From assembly GCA_035578175.1 (NCBI GenBank), contig JAQMRL010000003.1:59318672-59382671 (forward strand): 64,000 nt of DNA, given 5' to 3'. Position numbers and translations under genes: made by a program. The notes beneath the pieces are model-generated. The model did no database searches. It worked only from the letters and a program-made list of their open reading frames with translations, and had not been told where the DNA came from. The DNA comes from Catonia carolina. Taxonomy: Eukaryota; Arthropoda; Insecta; Hemiptera; Achilidae. The stretch's first letter is position 1. The number at the start of each line of letters is the position of its first letter. Below are positions 35,461-46,799 of the stretch, one piece after another.

Positions 35461-36084
35461 GGTGATGACTGCACGCTCCTTCAAGTAAATCAAGTTTGGA
35501 ACATTATCTTCACATGTAGAAATTGTTGTACTAATACAATAACAGATAGGCTACTAAATTTCAATTTAAATTGTCAAAAACAAATTATTATAGCACTGTA
35601 TAATGAGCTGCACAATTTTTGTACATAATATTTAATAAAATTAACGGATGGAAAGGAATTTTTTTTTAGGAAAAAAAGGAACTCAGTGATACTTTTTCAG
35701 TTTAGAACTATGGGTATTATCCATTATTCAGACCAAAATTTCTCTGCTTAATTTTCGCTTTAGACGGCGTACAGTTTGAAAATTCCTAGTAACTAGGCTA
35801 CGGGCAACTGGTTGGAATGGTTAACTAGTCGTTCGTTAAAATATTAAAAAATTTATAGGTTTTTTTTAATATTATATCACAAATAAATTATTTACAGCTG
35901 CGCTGTGTTAAACGTGTCATCTGTAGCCCATATACATATTCTATTTACCAAACTACAGTTTTTAAATTTCAGAGAAATTTAAAGATTCTTTAATCAACCC
36001 AATTTTAAATACTCAGTGAATCCAAAAAAAATAAACCAATTGAAAATAGCTATTTTGTAAGGACAAATAGAAGAAGACAGCTGT

Positions 36085-36560
36085 ACAGTTCACGTAAAAC
36101 TGAATAGTGTATTTAAATCCAATTTTTCACAAGATCTAAAAACACGTGTCAACCAGCGTGATTTACTGACTCTGATATACGGTGTAGAGACATTGAGTGT
36201 ATTATATGAAAACAACGGAACGTTCGGGATTGCTCAGAGGCAAATGGAGAGAAGCATGATAGGAGTATGGCTGCAGAAAAAGACAAATGGATGGATCCGC
36301 TACACGGCAAGAATGATAAAGATATCAGAGCAAATAGTTGAATATGGGAATGGGCAGGTCATCTTTTGAGAGCTAAAAGCAACAAACAGGCTATTAACAT
36401 ATCAAAATGGATCCCAGAAGGTCTAAAAACTAGAAAAAAATATCTTTAGACAGCAGAAATTCAATGGTTGAATTAGACCCAGGATATAAAAAATTATGAC
36501 AAGTTGGGGAGACGTACACCCAGAGATAGGGTGAAAGAAACTGCAAAATTATTTTAAACA
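36085..36560 (+). mobile_element. LINE ORF2 C-terminal relic (AQR-MERS type)
   Basis: The frame reads KLNSVFKSNFSQDLKTRV, a near-complete LTLIYGVETLS block, then GIAQRQMERSMIGVWL. After further breaks the pieces QIVEYGNGQVI and DKLGRRTPRDRV appear. This fits the tail of RTE-like LINEs (LK..VYNQCVLP.LTYG.ET, AQRAMERSMLG, EWGNGQVI and a GRR..R.R block). The catalytic domain is missing and several stops are present. It is a separate subtype from the relics at 32 and 39 kb. Confidence 0.82.
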
Positions 36561-36599
36561 ATGCAAAAAAAAAGTATTTCTGTATGCGATTTTCCATTT

Positions 36600-38755
36600 A
36601 AGATTATTGACTTTACAGAAAAAAATTTAACGCAACAAAAATTAATGGCAAAAATGTGTTAACAATACTTCTGACTACCGTAGTTTAACGAGGTTAACTA
36701 CAACCCGAATATTCAAGCAATACTAAAACGCCATTAAAATTTAATAATTAAGGAATATAAATTGTAAAAATAAAAGAAGATTCAATATTCTCTTGAAAAA
36801 CATTATTAAAGCACAAATCTAGAATGATGTAGTTTTTTGCTAGTATAGATTAGAAAAAAACTTAAAAGGGCACTCGTACCTTAAAATTTAAAAATGAAAT
36901 TGAGTTCTTTGTTTTCAAAGTTATTTGTTAAAATCAGCAATACCCTTATAAAAAAAACTTCTATTTCATCTATTTATTTATGTATAAACAGTTATAAGGA
37001 AAATAAATTAAAAAAAGCATATGAATTATATACTTGCATCACATTAGTTATACTGTTATTGTTACAGCATCCGCACTGATTCCACTGGAGAAATTCTCTC
37101 GGGGATTTCCATAGATTACCTGGAAAGTATCGCGAATGCATCCGCTCTATGTACAGATTATTTTTACAAGAAATTAATAATTTAACACCCAATAATAAGT
37201 AATATAAGTGGATTCTAAATTTTTTCGCTTATTTAGAATGGTTAACTGAATGAACAAGATTAGATAACTGCAAAGTAATTCTCAGTACCTATGCAGCTAC
37301 ACGTGGATAAAATGGAGGTTAACGTACGAAACCCAACAATTTATCATACCGGACATGCAGGATATCAAGATAAGAGTTCACTCAATCTAGAGTTTGACCG
37401 AAGCACACACTAGGTTTAAAGGAAAAGTAAATATACTCCACAGCACTGATGACACAGTTTAGAGATGAATTTAAGCCTAAATCTAACCTATACTCAAACT
37501 TCCTTAAGCGTACGTTACCTACCTATATTTTGCTCTTACTAAAAAACAACTTGAAAGTTAAGCCTCACGTAACACGGGCTATATTAATGCCGTAAATGTA
37601 TCACTTTGATACATTTTTATTTTACGTGTCCAACACAGTAATACTTTAAAAAACCAGTTGCCAAATTTCGTTCTGTAAACTAAATCATCTAACGTTTTAT
37701 TTCCATCCAGTTAGTACATTTATAAAAATATTGACAAAAGTATTTTTATTAATTCCCGAAATCATTGAAGGTAATAAGTTAAGGTAAATTACGTCCTATA
37801 ACGTTTTAATATCGTTAAATAATACACTCTTAAACTTTTTTTTTACTTATTTCAACTAGCGAAAGAAATAATTGCTGTGTTAATAGTACAACTACATGTT
37901 GACAGTATAAGTGTTTATGATAAAATGTATTACTGGTTAAGAGAATTTACAAAAAGATTCTTCCAAAATGTGATATTTTTAATATTCTAATCAGATACTA
38001 AGTATCTGGTTTTTATCAAGTATTTATTTTAATAAAATACTTGATAGAGTAAGTAATGCCAGATAAATTACTTCAAAGAACACTCAGATTAAATTAAATA
38101 TAATATTCTCTAGAAGAATAATCCTCTTAAGAACAATGTCTTAAATTTCAACAATAAAAATTGTTCGGCCGTCTTTGTGCCTGATTAGCATTCTAAACCC
38201 TAAAACGGAAAGTAATGTGTTCTATTCCTAGCTATGGCATAAAAATTATAATAAATAGAATTCCATCTGGATTATACAATAATCCACAGTAGTTGTTAAT
38301 GACTAAGGTGAAGATATGACTTTTTACTAACAAAAAATTTATTTTAACGTGTTCTGTTTTTCATTATTTGTAATCCAATAATATCTACCTAATAAATCAA
38401 CACAAAATTTAGAACGTTCCTGGAGTAGAATCTTCAGTAGCGAATAGATATTGGTAAATGTAAAACACTATGTAATTATAATAATCATTGATTTTAATAG
38501 TTTAATTTCATAATCCTGCTCTTGAGTGATATTTTCCTCTAAGCTATACGTTAAAATATCTCTCAATCCTTTCATCTCATCCACTAGTTGTTAGAATTAA
38601 ACATTCATGGATAAAATATTGAAATGTTACACAATATTGCGTTCTAGACAATGCTACTTTACAACGTTTGAAAAATTCCGCCTCATCGATCTCTAGCAGC
38701 AATTAAGAGTAGTTACCATTATTTTTATTGTTATTCACGATGATTTCCTGTTTAG
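36600..38755. other. No gene; paired palindromes at 37.99-38.05 kb
   Basis: AT-rich DNA with no supported coding frame. Two palindromes lie 5 bp apart: CAGATACTAAGTATCTG (37992-38008) and an inverted repeat with 12-bp arms TATCAAGTATTT and AAATACTTGATA (38014-38046). Confidence 0.7.
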
Positions 38756-38759
38756 AAAG

Positions 38760-39420
38760 CGTATGAACTTTAATGCTTTCTTATTTTCTTTGACGTCCAT
38801 CGTTCCTCCTAAGTCCTCTCTATGCGTTCAACGTGGTCTCTTTCGTTCCTCACTCCAGTTCCTTCCTCCTTTCGCTGCGATATCATTTCAATAAATATTT
38901 TTTTATGTAGTTTCACAATTTTCCCAATTGCTCAAGTCGCTTCCGGAGATCATTTGTTGCTTAAGGTCTGCTGTTTTAACTGTCCATTTTGATTTATTTT
39001 CGCTGTTGTTAATGACGTTTAAATTTGTTTTTGACACTCTTATTGCATATTCTTCGTATATCTCCATAAAATCTTGTTTTTCTTCTTCTGAACGTAACTG
39101 TGAGTGTTCCTGTGTATTTATATATTTCTTATGATTGTTTTTTTTGTCATTCCGTCTTAGTTGGCTGGTCCAAATTTTCCTAAATATATTCCTTTCATAT
39201 ATTTATTTTGTTTTACCATTAATCAGTGCAATTTTGCTGCGTGTAGTGGTTTTAGGGGTACTACTGTGTTGTAATATCTGAATTCAGATCTCTGTTTATT
39301 AAACTTATTTATTTCGTTTTGTAAACGACATGTACCGGTTGTTGCTCTTCTAGCAAGTTATTTAGTCTTGGTACATCATTTATATCTAACTTCATGAGAG
39401 GAGAAAATTAAACTGTGTTC
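38760..39420 (-). mobile_element. LINE ORF2 C-terminal relic
   Basis: On the minus strand broken frames read RSEFRYYNTVVPLKPLHAAK, then RNIFRKIWTSQLRR, and near the low end GRNWSEERKR. This matches the order YYTTVV.PE.LYA, ER.ILRKI.GP and K..NW.EER found after the palm domain in the LINE family at 31.8-32.9 kb and 49.3 kb. The family resemblance is partial and decay is strong. It lies head to head with the next LINE relic, starting less than 100 bp from it. Confidence 0.6.
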
Positions 39421-39462
39421 AGTGCAGTAAAAAATACGTAATAAAATAATATTATAGGCTAA

Positions 39463-40355
39463 GGGAATAAGAATAGGTGGAATAAAATATTGTATCTATA
39501 AACTGTTTAGCCTGTGCTGATGACATTGCTCTGATTACTTATATGACGGAAAATACTATAATTCAAGTAGAAAGTTTAATAGTTCAAGCTGGAAAAATAG
39601 GTGTACAGATATAATTTGCCAAGACGAAGTTCATAACTAACTTTAAGAACTGCCCGAGTTACATTCCTATTCATAAAAATATAATAAAAAGAGTAAGGGT
39701 GTTAAAATATTTGGGAGAATGGAATAGTATAAATAATAACAATAAGGTTAGCGTAAAGAATATGAAAATTGAATTCACGAATACCAGGAATTTATACAAC
39801 AAGAAACCTTATTATCGGATATAAAAATCAGCCACTACCAAATGGTGGTACGACCGAAAGCATTGTTGGATCAGAAACACTTAAAATTATGTTGAAAAGT
39901 AATCAAAAAAATGAGTAGTATATAGAAAAGAGAATAGTTTGTAACATTCTATGACTTAAAAAGTAGAAGAAAATAGAAGCCACTCGAACAAAGGGATATA
40001 CGATAAACTGAAAACATAATCCATGTAATAACAAAAAGGAGACTTGTATTTTTTGAACATGAGACTAGTAATCGTGAACGATAGCAAAATAACTAAAACA
40101 TTATTGATAAAATAATAAATCTCAAAACCAAACCAACTTGGTACACAGCAAAATTGACCCGGAATTATCTTGCAGATGGAAAAATCAACACAGAAAACAG
40201 ACAGAGTAAAATTTTTAGGAAAAAAAGACAGAGTGATATTCCGGGAAGAAAATGAAAATAAGAGACGTGAACCCAACAGCATTGAACTTAAGAAGGAAAG
40301 ATTTAAAAAAATTGAAGATAAATGTGGGAGAAAAGGAAACGTGAGTAAAACATGA
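39463..40355 (+). mobile_element. LINE reverse-transcriptase relic, palm to C-terminus
   Basis: The frame gives NCLACADDIALITYMTEN, with the catalytic ADD, then ESLIVQAGKIGVQI, FAKTKFITNFKNC, RVRVLKYLGEW and FTNTRNLYNKK. After several breaks RRLVFFEHET and TRNYLADGKINTENRQSKIF appear. These are the same blocks as in the 31.8-32.9 kb LINE (CLGFADDLAFLAES, EKTKIM, CFKYLGEP, RVSFFGH, and a basic C-terminus). Stops and frame shifts are frequent. The 5' half, including any endonuclease, is absent. Confidence 0.85.
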
Positions 40356-40359
40356 CGTA

Positions 40360-42540
40360 TTTAAAATATGATGTACTCTCTCTAAAGGGCTATTCGGAAA
40401 AAAATAAAATACGTACCTATGTCTTTGTTGCATTGAATAATGATAATGGCGTGGCTATAAGTTTTATTGATATTTCTAAAACAAATTTTATGTAGAAGAA
40501 ACACACCTTTTTGAGTTAAATACAATTAAAATGAAAAAGAACGAAAGTGAATGAGGAAACTATAAAAACAAATAGTTTAATTAATAAAATAACAGAATAT
40601 TAATTATAACATCAACAAAAAGTGTTACAATCCTAATAGCACCCATTTATAACAGAACATATTTGAATAATAAATGGGTTGTATAGAAGAGATATCGATT
40701 GTTTTAATATTCAGTATGTGCCTTGAAGTAGATTATTGGTATAAAGGGGTTTGCAGAAAGTGATAGAAGAGAGATAGAGGTTAGATGGGATGCGTTTTAT
40801 GGATCGGAGTGTAATAATCGAGTTGCCCGATTCATCAGCGTTTCAAACGTACATGCTGATCAGGTTAGGTGGGATCAGCTCACAATTCCTCTTCCGTATC
40901 CTATTCGTTCATTCCCATAGAGTTCATCCTCATCATCTTTAATACACCCTTTCCCTCACACTCCAAAACCCAGTCCGAGTTTTGATATCGTCATTTGCTT
41001 CATCCATGTTAACATAGTGCGTTACTATGTGAGTACTGATATCTCTTCTCTAGACATTTATTATACCAGGATGTACTAATTTTAGACTAATAAGCGCAAA
41101 TATGAACAAATATCTAGATGATATCTATTTTATTTTTATTTTCATCATCAGTTACTTTATCATTCAAAATAAATTAGTTTCTACAAGAGTAATCTCACAA
41201 AAGAAATGTATAGTGTGCATTATTATTGACAGTACAGCATCGATAATTCCATTTTTCAAAACTCAGCAATACTCAAAATGTAATATTTCTTCTCTCAAAA
41301 ATGAAGATACTGATAATATCATTTTTATTACACAAAAGGCAACTTACAAATTAGTATAAAAAAGTACCTCGTCAATAAAAAAACTGATGATTCAGTTTCA
41401 ATATACATTAGTCTTAAAACATTCATTTCTTTTGAATTAAAACTTTTATTTCATGTTTCTGTTTTAAAACCCGTAATAAAGTGGTTTATTAAAAATTATA
41501 AATATGGAGAATTGAGAAATAAAGAAACCTCAGAGAGTTTTTTGGATCTCATTCATTTATACTTACTTGTTTTATTCATAACTGTTAACAATTAACAATA
41601 TTATCTATTTTATAATTTATTCAGCTTGTTTGGAGGTTGAGTTGCTCGATATGGAGATACTATAATCATCTACTACATTAGAGATAGCTTCGAATATATG
41701 TGTTTTGAAAATACTAATGTTACTGATATACTTATATACACCAGTATGCGTAACGTTCTGTTAAGTGCGATTGTTTTTAAATTACATTGTTTGATTTTAT
41801 TGTAATGACGGAACAGGAACGGTCGGTTTAGTCCATTACACAGTTAAAGAGAATATTCTTCTGAATCCATCCTAATTTACTTCGAAAATTACCCCTCCAA
41901 TGAACAAGTACCAGGAGATTAGAGACCATGTTTTTCTGTGCAATTTATCTCCAAATTCGTATACTCGAAGAGTATTTCCTACCTAAAAATGCATTGCACG
42001 CTAATATAATCTGTGAAGCTATTTTGTTTTCCATTCAATACTACCAACATACCAGGTCGCGGGTTAGAATTCCTATTTTATGAATAAATGTTTCATAAAG
42101 TGACAATGCCTCGTCAAATAATACACAAAAATCCCCAGATGTATTTTGCCAAAGTTAAGTAGTACCAAGCAGGCGTATGGAGAACTGTTTACCTATAATG
42201 TCCAATATTCTCTTATACTTATTTTTCATTGGTTCGAGTATCTCTGTACCGTACTGATACTCTTACAAACGGCCCCATGCCTAGCAATCTACAGATCCTT
42301 TCTTATTTATAATTCCAGTTCTTTTATCTCCTGCAATTTTTGTAAGATCTGAAACCCCCGGTAAGGTAATTTATTTTTGCGGAAAAAATTTCGTAAGGTT
42401 TTGCAGAGTTCAAAGTTTAAGACAACACCAATTTTAAGATGTATACATATTCAGAACAAGAATTTGAATTTGGCATTACCGTTCCACATTAACGAACATC
42501 TCAAACTGTGGTGTAACTTACTGTTTATCGTCATGTAACC
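40360..42540. other. No supported feature over about 2.2 kb
   Basis: AT-rich DNA. The plus-strand frame near 41.1-41.36 kb is low in complexity and lacks a motif. A lone tRNA B-box-like GGTTAGAATTCC near 42060 has no partner A box. Confidence 0.5.
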
Positions 42541-42582
42541 GGATGGCGACATTAAGTGGCGAGTTAAAACCTTTTATTTTTG

Positions 42583-42603
42583 GTGGCCCTAAAAAGAGCT
42601 GTT
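42583..42603 (-). promoter_or_regulatory. Histone-type 3' stem-loop-like sequence
   Basis: The minus strand reads AACAGCTCTTTTTAGGGCCACC. Its last 20 bases resemble the animal histone mRNA 3' stem-loop, GGCTCTTTTCAGAGCCACC, including the flanking ACC. Pairing of the six-base arms is imperfect (one mismatch, one G-U pair). No intact histone frame precedes it, so it may be a relic or chance. Confidence 0.35.
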
Positions 42604-42941
42604 AAAACCGTCGTCGTCTTGATGGGAAGCGTCGGTAGTAGTCGTAGTGGCGGTCGGGAAGCTGGGCGACACGGCGTGTCATCGTCCAGCGGAGTCATCA
42701 TCTTCCCTCGCAGTAGTGCGTCGATGGCTGCTTCGTCGGATCCGGTGGGCGTAAGGCTCGGTCGAGGGACCACCGTGGGCATCGCTCGCGGCAGCGGGCG
42801 ATGACGGTCCGGTCGACGGCTTACGATGACGGGTCAAAGAACGGAAGCATCATCTTCTCTCTTGCCGGTCGTCGATTAGTCTTCGCTGTCTGGTAGCCGT
42901 GTTCCCTTTGGTGGACGTCTTGTCTGCTGTCTGGATCGGAA

Positions 42942-43157
42942 ATGAATCTCCCTGTTGAGTTTAGCGCTCTTTATTTAGTTGCCGAAAGCGCTGTGGTAGA
43001 GGGCGGTTACTGGCTCGGCCTGGATGACCAAGGCTTCTTTTGGTACGCCGCCACAAGCCTACCACCCCTCTCGGAACTATTGGCGGCTCCATCTGTCGCT
43101 ACGTTGGAAGCTTTGATAGCCGGCCGCACAGTACTTAATCAAAGAGGGCGATGGTGA
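42942..43157 (+). CDS. Unrecognised 71-aa open frame in the GC island
   Basis: The frame is open from 42897 and the first ATG is at 42942, giving MNLPVEFSALYLVAES at the start and LNQRGRW at the end before TGA. The composition is protein-like: many alanine, leucine, glycine and tryptophan residues, including GGYWLGLDDQGFFWY, and mixed codon use with GC-rich third positions. No signal peptide or known motif is evident. It could be a terminal exon, part of an unknown element, or chance in GC-rich DNA, where stops are rare. CTCTCTTGCC..GATTAG just upstream could serve as a splice acceptor, but the frame immediately after it is not continuous. Confidence 0.3.
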   Translation: MNLPVEFSALYLVAESAVVEGGYWLGLDDQGFFWYAATSLPPLSELLAAPSVATLEALIAGRTVLNQRGRW

Positions 43158-43164
43158 CAATTAT

Positions 43165-43400
43165 AGCAATAGAAAAAAAGAAAAGTACTTCACGGTTTTC
43201 TAAAATTCGGATATTTTATTTAGTTTATTCCTTTGTAAAATATCTGCGAATCACAATAGAACGAAAATTGACTTGAAAAAAACGTACACATCTAATATGT
43301 ACGACGCTCAACTGTCGACTAAAACAACCGTATAGTATTTTACACGGACGTTTGATTGTTAAATATTTTTACCGTCACCCATTCGGATATAGTACGATCT
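43165..43400. other. No supported feature
   Basis: AT-rich DNA between the GC island and a jockey relic. Confidence 0.5.
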
Positions 43401-43404
43401 ACAA

Positions 43405-43600
43405 AAATCACGGTTCACTAAAAGCCTCAAACATTAGACTTGCGTAAAAAACAATTTCAGAATACAATCTTACGACTAATAAAAAACAGCCTGCCTACAG
43501 GAGTAACGCTAAACGTCACAAAGACTTATTTATCGAGATTGACGAAAGCATGAAACTTGTTACAATAGTATGACTTGAGGGTTGTCACAGCGTGACTTCT
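43405..43600 (+). mobile_element. Jockey-type LINE ORF2 C-terminal relic
   Basis: Frames read GSLKASNIRLA, then after a one-base shift QFQNTILRLIKNSLPTG and VTKTYLSRLTKA. This matches the jockey blocks WGTA..SNI, FQSK.LR.I and the following segment. The fragment at 0.1-0.5 kb has the closest form, YQSKFLRLIANCPNYVSN. Only about 60 codons remain, without the catalytic domain. Confidence 0.72.
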
Positions 43601-43609
43601 TCATAAACC

Positions 43610-44400
43610 ATTGAGCACTAAAATATACATACTGCAGGGTATGTTCTAGCACATTTGTATTTTTTACATAACTAAGGTAAAATAACGTTTAATTTTTTTT
43701 ATAAAATTAAAATCTAATTATAAAAATGTTTCATTCATTCCGCATAATGCATAGTTCATAAAAACATGATAATATTATGGAATAATATCATATTTACATT
43801 TTTATTCAGAGATAAAATAAAAAATATATTATCATTATCTAAACAAAGAAGGGTTGTTTTAAATAATATATTTATGTTAGATAACTAAATATATTTACGA
43901 CAATATATTTAAGAAGCTGATATGATACAGATGTTAGTTGAATAGTATGTTGTATGTTGAATAGTATACTACTAAAATGACATTAGAGGAAAACTAATAA
44001 TAATAAAGATATTGTAGTACAATAGTTTACAAATATAATTCATTTCAGCAAATAACAGCAATTTCATAAAATGAAAATAGCTATTTATTTTTATTTTTAA
44101 AGGTTAAATGTACAAAACCATATCTTTATGGAGATGATACTATGAGAAACGTTAGACAATGTAATAAATTTACCCCGGTGAGAAAATAAATAACATAAGG
44201 TTCTATTATAAATGAAATTCTATTGTTTGCAAATAAGTTAATATTTGTAGTTTGATTTATTATATGAAATATTTTCTGTACCAATTTGAGTATGAAGAAA
44301 CAGCATGAATAATATTATTTAGATTTGTAGTTCTTTTTTATTTGATGATATCTACACAAGCCTCAGTTTTTCGAAGGTAATGTTATGACGGTGATAAAGA
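43610..44400. other. No supported feature
   Basis: AT-rich DNA with short repeats of GTTGAATAGTAT-like words near 43940. No motif was recognised. Confidence 0.5.
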
Positions 44401-44404
44401 GTTA

Positions 44405-44482
44405 AAAAACATGCAAGCCCTGAATGGGAATCGAACCCGGGACCCCGGCAAAGAAGCCAATTGCACTGACTACTCTAAGGCA
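44405..44482 (-). mobile_element. tRNA-like SINE head (second family)
   Basis: The minus strand reads CCTTAGAGTAGTCAGTGCAA, TTGGCTTCTTTGCCGGGGTC, CCGGGTTCGATTCCCATTCA. The B box, GGTTCGATTCC, is perfect. The A-box region is degenerate and there is no acceptor-stem pairing, so a functional tRNA is unlikely. The tail TTATCACCGTCATAAC resembles other members. Confidence 0.65.
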
Positions 44483-45349
44483 GGTCAAATTTTTATTGTA
44501 GAAGTAACACGTGATTCATTTTTAATTAATGAAGGTGTGCAGGTGCACGTTTAATTTTCAAATAACATCAATAATTTATTTGGGTATTCAGTTTTTTTGA
44601 GTGTATATATGAATTCAACATAAAATACCATTCTTCCATATACAAATACGACAATTCGTTCCAAATATATTCGTGTGAATTCTACTTATAAAATTATAGA
44701 ATAGTTGTAACTATCTCAAAGCAAAGTACTTTTCTGTAATTCCACAAAAAACTGCAATTTTTAAATTGACTCTAGTATACTTAAAGATACCCAGAAAAAA
44801 ATCTAGTAAAGAATAAAGGTTTTCTAGGAACAGCATAACCCAGTTTATTCTCGAGTTTCTACCAAGTCTAACAATAAGTCCATCCTTAGCGCAGGCGCCA
44901 CTTTCAATTCGTGTTCCCAAAATGTCCGATGTGAAACCATTTTATTACTTTTCGGTTTATTTATCACAGCAGTAGTCTTAAATTGTACTAAAAATTCAAA
45001 CAGAAAAATTTAGAAGATTTTATTGTATGTAAATAATAGGCCTATAAAATGAAATTATTTTTCAAGCAAAAAATCAATCTGTTTTAGACCATAAGCTTAC
45101 TGGAGAAACATGGAAATTTCTTTTTTGGTTTCATTTTACAATCAGAACGTTGGAAACATTAAAATATAAAGTAGAACTTAAAGAAACCTTTTTTGAGCTA
45201 CATTTAAACGTCCACGAGTCTTTTCTGTTGGATATTTAATAATTATAATACACTCGTAGCCTACATTAAATTTTTTTTTTAAGTAATGATGAGTACATAC
45301 GACTTAACTGGAACTTAACGTTTTAAGGTGATATAAATAAAGTAAATGC

Positions 45350-45425
45350 ATGACTTGATCGGAAATCAATCCACGATGTCTCGAATAGAAGCCAGTTACT
45401 CTGACCGCTACACCAAAGAGACGGC
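45350..45425 (-). mobile_element. tRNA-like SINE head (second family)
   Basis: The minus strand reads CGTCTCTTTGGTGTAGCGGT (A-box-like TTGGTGTAGCGG), CAGAGTAACTGGCTTCTATT and GTGGATTGATTTCCGATCA (B-box position). It lacks a matching acceptor stem. A downstream TTATTTATATCACC resembles the tail of other copies. Confidence 0.65.
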
Positions 45426-45429
45426 ATTT

Positions 45430-46790
45430 ACTTTAATTTATTTTAGATTCTTTTATTTTTTGTAGAATTAAGACTTTTTAACTACTACTCATTGTGTCGG
45501 CATTTTTGTTTTTGTTTTTAACATTATTTTCCTGGCTTACAATTGAACAAGGATGAGTGATGTAAATCTACAATTTACTATCATCTGGTCGCCTAACCAA
45601 GTTACTTGCTTAACTTGTTAACTTAACTGCTTTTTCTGATTTTCTGTAAGCTGACTTACCTGATGGTTTTTTATTCAATGGTCTGTGTAGAGAACAGGCT
45701 ATAACGTTTTTGTATATTTTTTATTAATTTTTATATTAAAAGATATTTACTTAACTCAGTTTAGTTTATTATACAAACTTTGAAATCATCTACGTCAAAA
45801 AATTCACACAAGAAATGTTAAACCTATTCAAAGTTTTTTTATAAAATAATTTTAAAATTCTATAATTCAAACAACGATTTGCTATTGAAGTTTCTATCAA
45901 CAACCGAATTAATTGCCGTGTATTTACAGCCCATTCATTCAGTTATTCCATTATTATCGTTTGTACAGTTTTACAGTGAACTGAAATTAGAAAAAATAAG
46001 GTTTACCTTTTATTCATGTCAGTTATTTTATTTTCAATTTTATACCGGAATTCAGAGAGAAATATTTTTTGCAGAATAGTTAACAGCTTGTTTTTTCATG
46101 ATATTATTATTGTTTAATACATTAACAAAATTAAATTTTTCGTTATATATTTAATGTTTTAAATGAAATTTTCTTTAAATAAAACACTGGTAAATAATAT
46201 AGATAGATGCATTTGCTTATACGAAGTCTGAATGGATTAGTAGAATGGCTATAATACGCGTACGAAGTACTTTGCTAATATAATTTCACTGCTCTATTCA
46301 GCACAACGATTGTTCACATACAGAGGAACTAACTGACTACGATAATATAATGTTATCAACGGAGGATTACAAACATCATCCTCCTACTTATGAAAGGTTT
46401 TAGTACAACCATGGTACGCTACAGTCCCCAGATATTTCCTTTAATTTATTCATTTCACTATAAAATAAAATTTCTTCATTTACGAAAATGTTTTAATTAT
46501 CAAGAATAATATTTTATTGATGTCGACTATGGTGTAGTTTTATAAAAACTAAATTGTACGGTACAAAATTTGATTACCTATATTTAGTAAAATTAATTTT
46601 TGTCCGCGATATATAGGAATTATGTTTCTTTTACAGTATTTCTTTTACAATCAGTTTAAAATACAAAAACTTTAAGCAAAGACGAGAAAATCTGAGTAAT
46701 GTCACTAGAATTAAAATAAAAACCACACTCTGTAGTATGTTTCAACAAGACTAAATGTGAAGAAAATTATATATGTATATAATATATAAT
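45430..46790. other. No supported feature
   Basis: AT-rich DNA; no coding or repeat signal was recognised. Confidence 0.55.
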
Positions 46791-46799
46791 GTACAAAAC

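Larger units (their letters stand above)
42545..43160. other. GC- and CpG-rich island of unknown nature
   Basis: About 600 bp is strikingly rich in G, C and CpG compared with everything around it. Open frames exist on both strands: plus 42580-42804 and 42897-43157, minus 42564-42782. The edges are abrupt, with AT-rich DNA resuming immediately after 43160. Such islands in AT-rich insect DNA can be exons, CpG-rich promoters, recently transferred DNA or parts of GC-rich elements. I recognise no protein domain on either strand. A histone-type 3' stem-loop-like sequence lies at its left edge on the minus strand. Confidence 0.8.

Noticed and set aside
42060..42072. Lone B-box-like GGTTAGAATTCC
   Set aside because: No A box at the right distance and no tail shared with the SINE families.
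44405..44482. Possible functional tRNA gene (perfect B box)
   Set aside because: No acceptor-stem pairing and a poor A box; several similar heads with shared tails exist, so a SINE explains it better.
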